Part shown: positions 57,683 through 64,000 of the stretch, piece by piece
Position numbering within the stretch: the first letter of the stretch is position 1
Layout of the letters: each line of letters opens with the position of its first letter
Assembly: GCF_018446385.1 (NCBI RefSeq)
Contig: NC_055990.1
Span: 133,932,996-133,996,995, forward strand
Origin: Zingiber officinale
Taxonomy: Eukaryota > Streptophyta > Magnoliopsida > Zingiberales > Zingiberaceae
DNA length: 64,000 bases
Reading direction: 5' to 3'
Made by a program: the position numbers and the translations under genes
Notes under the pieces: generated by a model
Seen by the model: only the letters and a program-made list of their open reading frames with translations
Database searches by the model: none
Told to the model about the DNA's origin: nothing

Positions 57683-58822
57683 ATCTCCCCCTTTTTGGTG
57701 TTTGGCAATACGTTTAAGTTAGGGAAAACATATAGCAAATAAACATGCTAAAAACAATGGACTTACGATGCCAATGCTACACACTTGGACTTACTCCGCC
57801 GAATGGACTTACATTGCCAAGGCTACACACTTGGCAACCGCCGAATGGACTTACGTTGCCAAGGCTACACACTTGGCAACCGCCGAAACAATGCACTAAG
57901 CATTGGAACCTATCACAAGGCTCCCCCTACACCTAAGCTCCCCATTGAGCTAGGATTTTTCCACAGGGATTTTTAAGAACCTATCCCAAGGCTCCCCCTA
58001 CACCTATGCTCCCCAATGAATTAGGATTTTTACAACGGGCTTTTTAAGAATCTATCCCAAGGCTCCCCCTACGCAAAGGCACTAAGGTTTTCCCAACTAA
58101 ACCTTACTTCTCCCCCTTTGCCTAACATTCAAAAAGTTCTCCAACAATATCCCAATTGTTGAAAACTTATCATCCAAACTGACCCTAAACTCATGTATTA
58201 ATCCCCCTTGGATCCCATACATCTAAGTGAGTTGACATGGTCACAAACCAATGCTGAAAACAGTTTCAGACTGGTATCAGTCGACTGCCCTAAGTGCCAG
58301 TCGACTGCCCCCTTCGACACAACCTTACAGAACCATTCTGTGGTCGAAAAACACTGTTACCAGTCGACTGGTATCTGTACCAGTCGACTGGTACCCTATT
58401 TCTGAAAAAATCAACCTTTTCAGGCCAACTTCAGAAATGCACCAGAAATTCCCTAGACCTCCAAAAATTCCCAAATTTTGTGGAGAGGTCTATTGTACCC
58501 TTGTCTACTTGGGAAAAATACATTACAAAATGTACCTATCACCAATCCCAAGATTGACACAAAATCCAAAACTAGCTAAATGGTTCAATTGAACCTTGAC
58601 CTAAAGTCCTAGTTTTGGCTTCCTTTTGATGTATTTCCCATACCAACCCACAATGCATCCCTAACATTGGTTTATATGGCATCTATACATCCAAAACCAA
58701 TTATCATGCTATATGACCCCAAATGTCATATTTCTTGCATGAAACACAAACCATGTGTGCCAAATCCCTAGGTTTGAGACTCAAATCCATCTCTAAACCA
58801 TTTGGCACACTCCATGGCTCCT
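57683..58822. other. Untranslated 3' part of gag-only element 3 with short tandem repeats
   Basis: No gene. Three approximately 43-bp units (GCTACACACTTGG, CCGCCGAATGGACTTAC) at 57770-57885, and three approximately 75-bp units with CCCAAGGCTCCCCCTAC at 57910-58090. Four CAGTCGACTG palindromes at 58275-58395. The polypurine tract AAAAAGGGGGAGAT (minus strand) borders the LTR. Confidence 0.65.
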
Positions 58823-60580
58823 CTAGACTCCCAAGTAAAACCCACCTGAGATCCATTGGCCATGGGTCCCAAATTGACTCTTAGAGCTCCCCCTAGAGCT
58901 CTTTGCCTTAGTCACCTCCCTAGGTGACTCATCCACAATGGCTAGGCCACAATGATGTCCCTTAGAAGATCTCCTTATCTTCTTGACCTTGGACACATCA
59001 TCCTTGCCATAGTCATATGCAACCCTAGCATATTTCTTTTTATTGGCCTTGGATGACTCTCCCTTGCCCTTATCATGTGCCACCCTAGCACATGGTCTCC
59101 TTTTGGCCTTGGAGGGATTAGATCGGTATCCCAAACCCGATCTATCATTGTTGGATTTTTGGCTACCCAACACCATATTTAATCTTTTAGATCCAATAGT
59201 GAATCTCTTAAGGAATTTCTCTAAACCATCAAGCTTTGCCTTCAAAGCTTGATTCTCCCTTTCTAGGTTCCTAAACCTAGAGTCAACATGTCCACATTGG
59301 ACATTCCTAGACTTACCCTTTCTAGGCATATGTCTCCCCTTCTTGGGATTAATGTCTTGGTTCTCTATTACCTTCTTCTCCTTAGGTAATGAGAATTTAA
59401 CTTGCCTAGGTCTATCATGCATAGGTCTCCTAGGGTTATGATCAACATTTACCCTATTCCTATCATGATATTTGAAACCAAAATTTTGCATGGGCATATA
59501 ATGATTAACATTATTTTTCCTAGCATGCATGGAAGAATTTAAATTTGACTTCAAATTTAAATTAGGGTTTACCTTACCCTTTACCTTTGGAGCTCCCCCT
59601 TGACATGAGCCTCCATTCTACCTCCACTTCTTTTCCCACATCCTTAAATGCCCCAACCTTTTGAGCTCTCTCTTCCTTGGGCATTTGGTGTGGTAGTGCC
59701 CTATTTCACCACAAGTGAAGCATCTAATGTGCTTCTTCTTCTTCTCCTTCTTACAACTCAAATTAGACTCAAAATGAATTGAATTGAGTTTAGGAGATAC
59801 CTCTTTCTTACCCAATGGACACCTACTCTTGTAGTGCCCTTTTTCATTGCAACCGAAGCAAATTATGTTGTCCTTTGACTTCATTTCGGTGGAGGTGCTT
59901 GCTATGTTGGCCACTTCCAAAACCTCTTCTTCATCCTCTTCACTTGTCTTGGATTTTTCTTCACTTCTTGAGGATGTTGATGATGCCTCATCTTCCTCAT
60001 CCACACTTGTGGATGGCCTTTCTTCATCCTCCTTCTCCTTGGATGTGACCGAATTCACTTCCTCTTCCTCTTTTGATGTTGAATTGGTCTCCATATCCAA
60101 ATGGTCCTTCTTCTCCTCTTGGACCACTTTATCTTTCTTCTCCTCCTCGGATGTTGAACATTTCTCAACTTCTTGTTGATCTTCCTCTACTTGAGCTTCT
60201 ACCTCCGTTTCTTCGGATTTTTCTTTTTCTTCTTCTTCTTGTGTAGGCATGAGTTCTTCCCATTGAACCTTCTTTATTTTGCTCCACAACTCGTGGGCGT
60301 TCTTATACTCACCTACACCATTTATCACATTAGACGGCAATATATCTATTAAGGTTGATATTACCTTTGAGTTTGCCTCCGATCGTGAGGTTTGCTCTTC
60401 CGTCCAATGTTGTGATCGGAGCTTCTTTCCTTTCTTGTCTCTTGGGACTTCAAATGGTTCCTCGACGACCATCATTGTATCCCAATCCGTCTCGAGGTAA
60501 ACCTCCATCCTCATCATCCAATACGTGATGTCCCCAAGGCTTCCTCCTTCAAATTTTGGAGGGACAAAAAACCCGACCAT
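58823..60580 (-). pseudogene. Copia-type gag of element 3
   Basis: One frame of 585 codons with a single in-frame TAG at 59620-59618. It starts MVGFFVPPKFEGGSLGDITY, with gag features YWMMRMEVYLETDWDTMMVV and GEYKNAHELWSKIKK. A very acidic Glu/Ser tract of about 120 residues follows, then two CCHC knuckles (CFGCNEKGHYKSRC, CFTCGEIGHYHTKC), a basic region, a coiled coil (ENQALKAKLDGLEKFLKRF) and the NMVLGSQKSNNDRSGLGYR linker. It ends with a repeated CARVAHDKGKGESSK / YARVAYDYGKDDVSK motif. No protease or pol follows. Confidence 0.85.
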
Positions 60581-60635
60581 CTTGTGCTTCCTTGGCGGTT
60601 AGTCCAACGGAGAGCGTCCTCGCTCTGATACCACT

Positions 60636-61663
60636 TGTTGGAGGATCGGTGGCCGGCTAGAAGGGGGGTTGAATGGACGGCGCCCCCAATAACTCGCTTC
60701 CTACGTATTCGTTAGTGCGCAAGCGGAAATACAAATACTAATTACGAATACGAAAGCTAAAGACAAAGAAAAGAACAAGCAAACCAATACACGTCGATGT
60801 AACGTGGTTCGGAGATGATGCTCCTACTCCACGACTGTCCATAAGGTGGACGATCCCTCAATCCGTCGGTGGATTAGTCCCCGGAAACTCCGGCTAGCTC
60901 AACCTCCTTGTGGGTGGAGAAACCTCACCACAACACTCACCAACAACACTTGGACACAAGGGAACCTTGAGCACTTTGTGACTACTAATTAGGCTTTAAC
61001 CAAGTCTAATTTCGTCAGGTTGACCGGCCATCCCAAGCTCTCTCTTATAGAGCTTGGGGAAATCAGCCTTGCTGATTTACCCGTTACCAGTCGACTAGTC
61101 CTTGCACCAGTCGACTGGTGCCAACCCAACGTCTCTCTCAACGGCTATCTATCAGTCGACTGGTCCCTGGACCAGTTGACTGGTCCCAGCCGTTTTGGGC
61201 ACAGAGAGCTTCTGTGCTCACCACCAGTCGACTGGTCCCAGTACCAGTCGACTTGTACAACCCTAAACTTAGGGTTTCCCATCCCGAGTACATTTCTCTC
61301 ATGCACTCATACCCTCATGACTCACTTGACTTTTCTTTATAGCCTTGACCTCTTGCCTTCAAGCCTACTTCCTTTGGCTCTCGTCCCTCGGATGCATCCA
61401 AGCCCGCGGCTCGTCCCCAATGCCATCCTTCGCGTATGCCTCGAAGTCGCTTCCCTCGGCCCTTGTCCTTGCTGCCTTGTCCACGGTCCCTCGGATGCTC
61501 CATCCTTCACCAGACCCGAAGCCGTCAACCTGAGTCACATGTGTCACCTGCAGTCCTGCACAACTCAAGTACACATATCAAATAACGAGGGTAAACCTAA
61601 CTTAAACCCTTTGCCCAAACACCAAAACATATGGTCCCGCGGACCATTGGGATTGCTCCAACA
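60636..61663 (-). repeat. LTR of gag-only element 3, right (5') copy
   Basis: 1,028 bp, the same length as the left copy, with the same palindrome array, followed by TSD AGTGC. Confidence 0.9.
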
Positions 61664-61668
61664 AGTGC

Positions 61669-61975
61669 CACTTGTATCTGGAGGAGAGATTGAAGAAGCT
61701 ACCGAAAAAGGGATTAGAGACTCATCAAAAGTAATATGTCGTGAAATATAAATTCGTCTTGTTGGTATATGCAAGCAACGATAACCATGATGCAAATTGC
61801 TATAACCAAGAAAAACACATTGTAGTGAACGAGAGTCAAGTTTGTGTTTAGAATAAGGGCGTAACCATGGATAACATGCGCAACCAAAAATTCGAAGGAA
61901 AGTGTAATCAGGGGTTTGATTATAAAATTTTTCAAAAGGACATTTATGATTGAGCAATGGAGTAGGAAGTCGATT
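61669..61975 (-). pseudogene. Ale-like copia integrase C-terminal end
   Basis: Reads LINRLPTPLLNHKCPFEKFY, FLRIFGCACYPWLRPYSKHK, VFLGYSNLHHGYRCLHI, RRIYISRHITFDESLIPFSV. The catalytic core that should precede it is absent. The reading jumps directly from the protease remnant, so about 1.3 kb was lost. Confidence 0.8.
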
Positions 61976-62415
61976 TATCAGGGGTTTCCAAGATAAGCAA
62001 TTTACAAACTTGAACCATCACCTACTTGCACCGTATCTGAGCCATAATATGGTATTATGTCTGTAAGGATATTATAATCTGATGTGACATAATGAGTTGC
62101 TCCAGTGTTAATATACTAATCAGTAGATGAAAACTCTGAGGTTTTACCACAAGTATGCACAGACGAAAGAACTTTAGAATATACTTGTGAAATTGATGGT
62201 TGTCTTGAGGCTGTATGACCACCAATGAAATTTGAATCAAATGGACTAGGACATTGAATACCAAAATGTCCAATTTCAAGACAAATTTGACATTTTACCC
62301 TAGACCAATCAAGTCTTTTAGGGCATATATTTCCAGTATGACCAACGATGTGACAAATCTGACATCGGTCTAAACTTTGCTTTTGGCCTCTTTGATGTCG
62401 TCGAGTATTCGACAT
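61976..62415 (-). pseudogene. Ale-like copia gag C-terminal part and protease remnant
   Basis: Starts near 62415 with a basic stretch (MSNTRRHQRGQKQS). Two CCHC knuckles follow: CQICHIVGHTGNIC and CQICLEIGHFGIQC. After a stop comes the protease start YINTGATHYVTSDYN, where the active-site DTG is NTG, and then VQVGDGSSL. Gag N-terminal sequence between 62416 and 62600 is not readable. Confidence 0.75.
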
Positions 62416-62600
62416 CTAAAGTAAAAAATAACTTGTCCAGTGGTAGTGGAGAAAAAACCACATAGACGAAAAAAAAAATAGAGATTAAGGTAGAGGAAAG
62501 AGAAACAATGGGGTTGGCAGCGGAAGAAAAAAAAGTATTTTTCATTTGTTCGTTTATACGATCTCTTCCTCAAGAAATTGAGGGAAGATAAAAAAGAGAT

Positions 62601-62613
62601 GGCTCTGATACCA
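62601..62613 (-). other. Copia (Ale-like) primer binding site
   Basis: TGGTATCAGAGCC on the minus strand, directly after the 5' LTR. Confidence 0.85.
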
Positions 62614-62876
62614 TGTAAGATGAAGAATAGGGAGAGAGCAAGAAATAATATGAGAGCAATAAAATCTATTGTTTATTGATATTTGTCCTAAGGACAATAC
62701 AATATATAATGTTCAAAAAGTACTTGGTCAATAACTAATTAATAAATAATAGAATTATTATAAGAATAATTCTGAGAATAATTTTAACAGAATTATTAGA
62801 ATAATCCAAATACTAATATGATTTGATTTGGTAATTTGATCCGGTCAATTTTGATAATTCTGTTTTATCTCTTTTA
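62614..62876 (-). repeat. Copia (Ale-like) LTR, right (5') copy
   Basis: 263 bp. The minus-strand LTR ends CTTACA directly before the PBS. Followed on the right by TSD GTATT. Confidence 0.85.
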
Positions 62877-62881
62877 GTATT

Positions 62882-62986
62882 TAGTTGGCTCTTGAATAGA
62901 ATTGGCAATAGTACAAAGTAAGTCAAATCATTTTTGCGTTGAAGATACATCATTTGTGGATTTTGTTAGCTAATGGTCAAATACAC
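62882..62986. other. Short intergenic stretch; no gene seen
   Basis: Host sequence between two insertions. It joins 54504 on the left and 63825 on the right. Confidence 0.5.
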
Positions 62987-63819
62987 GGACGGACCCTGTT
63001 CGAAACGAGAGATGGCGGCAAACTAGGGATGTAACTAGGAAGTTGATGAAGCGAAGACTTCATGCAAGCCTATAACGCAAAGTTGTTAGTGTCAGATCAG
63101 GAAGAGGTTTCCAGCGATGGTTCTTCGACGTTCAAGTCAGTTTCTGGTGAGTAAAGAAATGAAGAATTGTAGCAAAAGCATGTAATAAACAAAGTTGCAT
63201 ATACCTCTCTTATAGATGAGAACCCTCCTTTATAGTGGCACTGTAGTATTTATGCACGTATCTCAAAGTGTAAGCACGTTTCTCTAGGTATCCTAGGAAA
63301 AGACAAGTTAAAAGAATGTCTTTGACATCCTGAAAGCTTCTAAAGTACGATTTACTTACTGGGCATGCCCTGCTTTCAGTGATACAAGCTTCCAAAATGA
63401 TATGCTAAGATATTTGGTGTAGCCACGCGTGTCCGACCGGAGTTCGTTCGGCCGTGTTGGCCCTGCTCGGCAGTGTCCCTCGGGCCTGTCAGCACGTCAT
63501 TCTCCTTGATTGCTTCCTGACAGTCATCTATTATCTCCGTTTGACTGGACGTGAAGCCCGGTCAGCAAGACCAACTGCTGCTTAACTTTCCCTGTGATTC
63601 GAAAGGCTATCTTTACCTGGCCTAGAAGCGTGTACAATCCGCTCGACCATACTCGACCCGCTCAGTCATACTCGGTCCGCTCGATCATACTCGGTCCGTT
63701 CAGCCATACTCGATCTACTCAGCCATGCTTAGTCACCCTGCTTGACCTTATCTCCCATGTCAACTGATCTTTTTTAACTTAACCTCTTTTTAGTGGGGTC
63801 TCTCATCATTACCGGATCA
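62987..63819 (-). repeat. Solo LTR distantly related to the gypsy LTR
   Basis: 833 bp flanked by TACAC (62982-62986 and 63820-63824). Its edges align with the Tat-like LTR: CCTGTTCGAAACGAGAGA near the left, CGACGTTCAAGTCAGTTTCT at 63128, a TTTATAG box near 63229, and TCTCATCATTACCGGATCA at the end. The hairpin array is replaced by five CGCTCGACCATACT-type units (63640-63735). No internal element sequence accompanies it, so it is a recombination remnant. Confidence 0.75.
63640..63740. repeat. Approximately 20-bp tandem units in solo LTR
   Basis: Units of the form CCGCTCGACCATACTCGA, CCGCTCAGTCATACTCGG and variants, about five copies. Confidence 0.75.
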
Positions 63820-63824
63820 TACAC

Positions 63825-64000
63825 TATGCGACTTTCATAATGAAAAATATTACAAAGATTCATCTTACTATGATCCACAAGTGAATTTTTCTCTCACTCC
63901 ACCTGTCATGTTGGTTAAGAAAGGCTATAACATGACCCCACGGGTCATCCGAGATGGTAAGTGGTGGCATGCTTGCCACATGAGGTCGCTGGATTGAACT
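63825..64000. other. Window end; no gene seen
   Basis: 176 bp of host sequence after the solo LTR TSD, with no readable motif. Confidence 0.4.

Larger units (their letters stand above)
56655..61663 (-). mobile_element. Gag-only copia-type element 3
   Basis: 5,009 bp with 1,028-bp LTRs (56655-57682 and 60636-61663), TSD AGTGC (56650-56654 and 61664-61668), initiator-Met PBS at 60622-60635 and a polypurine tract at 57683-57700. It encodes gag only. The LTRs differ at about 15-20 positions by eye, the closest LTR pair of the gag-only elements and consistent with a late insertion into the older copia. Confidence 0.9.
54510..62876 (-). mobile_element. Ale-like Ty1/copia element with internal deletion and a nested element
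   Basis: Short 263-bp LTRs (54510-54772 and 62614-62876), TSD GTATT, PBS beside the right LTR and a G-run polypurine tract beside the left. Order on the minus strand: gag with two CCHC knuckles, a protease remnant, the end of integrase, RT, RNase H. The integrase zinc and catalytic part is missing by a deletion near 61975, and a gag-only element lies at 56655-61663. The lineage name rests on motif style (GYRCLHIPTRRIYISRH). Confidence 0.8.

Noticed and set aside
57039..57722. 227-codon open frame on the plus strand (and its twin at 61020-61751)
   Set aside because: It lies in the LTR of gag-only element 3, is repeated in both LTRs with the same frame, and its apparent protein pattern comes from the CAGTCGACTGG array.
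63640..63740. Centromeric or telomeric satellite
   Set aside because: Only about five units inside a solo LTR, with no telomere motif (TTTAGGG arrays) anywhere in the window.

Overview
This window looks like an intergenic, heterochromatin-type stretch of a flowering-plant nuclear genome. It has plant Ty3/gypsy (Tat-like), Ty1/copia, L1-type LINE and hAT elements, initiator-tRNA primer sites, and AT-rich decay with many C-to-T type nonsense changes. The gypsy family style suggests a monocot, possibly Zingiberales, but that is a weak inference. I see no intact host gene, rRNA, tRNA or CRISPR array. Nearly every base belongs to a nest of transposable elements, and target-site duplications (TSDs) let most of the nest be unpacked exactly.

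Layer 0 is a decayed hAT/DUF4371 transposase gene (1-745, last codons at 49557-49613). It was split by one Tat-like gypsy element on the minus strand, 746-49556, flanked by the 5-bp TSD AAACT. On the minus strand that element reads: LTR (49556-48667), PBS, gag, protease, RT (split), RNase H, a second RNase H, integrase (7150-5757), a 37-bp tandem array, an antisense gene with introns and a Transposase_28-like domain (2421-4515, plus strand), and the other LTR (1639-746).

Layer 1 is a rearrangement. The left end of this locus (1-6254, including the hAT flank and the same TSD) is present again as an inverted copy from 7151 to about 30073, inside the second RNase H gene. The arms are at least 6.2 kb and the spacer is 896 bp. 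The right arm was later opened by a gag-only copia-type element (9134-18905, TSD GAATG) and by a LINE (20936-27058). A truncated fourth LTR copy (30074-30734) sits at the outer junction.

Layer 2 is inside RT: a second gag-only element (32124-46165, TSD AGAAG). Its right LTR was opened by an autonomous copia element (35439-46095) whose LTR plus leader is present twice (3.29-kb direct repeats).

To the right of the gypsy nest come a complete hAT element (51077-54042, 11-bp terminal inverted repeats, 8-bp TSD CATCCAGT), an Ale-like copia on the minus strand (54510-62876, TSD GTATT) with a third gag-only element inside it (56655-61663, TSD AGTGC), and a solo LTR distantly related to the gypsy LTR (62987-63819, TSD TACAC).

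The points most worth a second look are: the giant interrupted palindrome that could make hairpin RNA; the antisense gene with introns inside the gypsy element; three gag-only LTR families that share the same edge motif and layout, one carrying an intron-containing Transposase_32-like ORF; and arrays of self-complementary motifs in the LTRs of unrelated families. Identity statements come from reading translations and sequence by eye. No database or alignment program was used.
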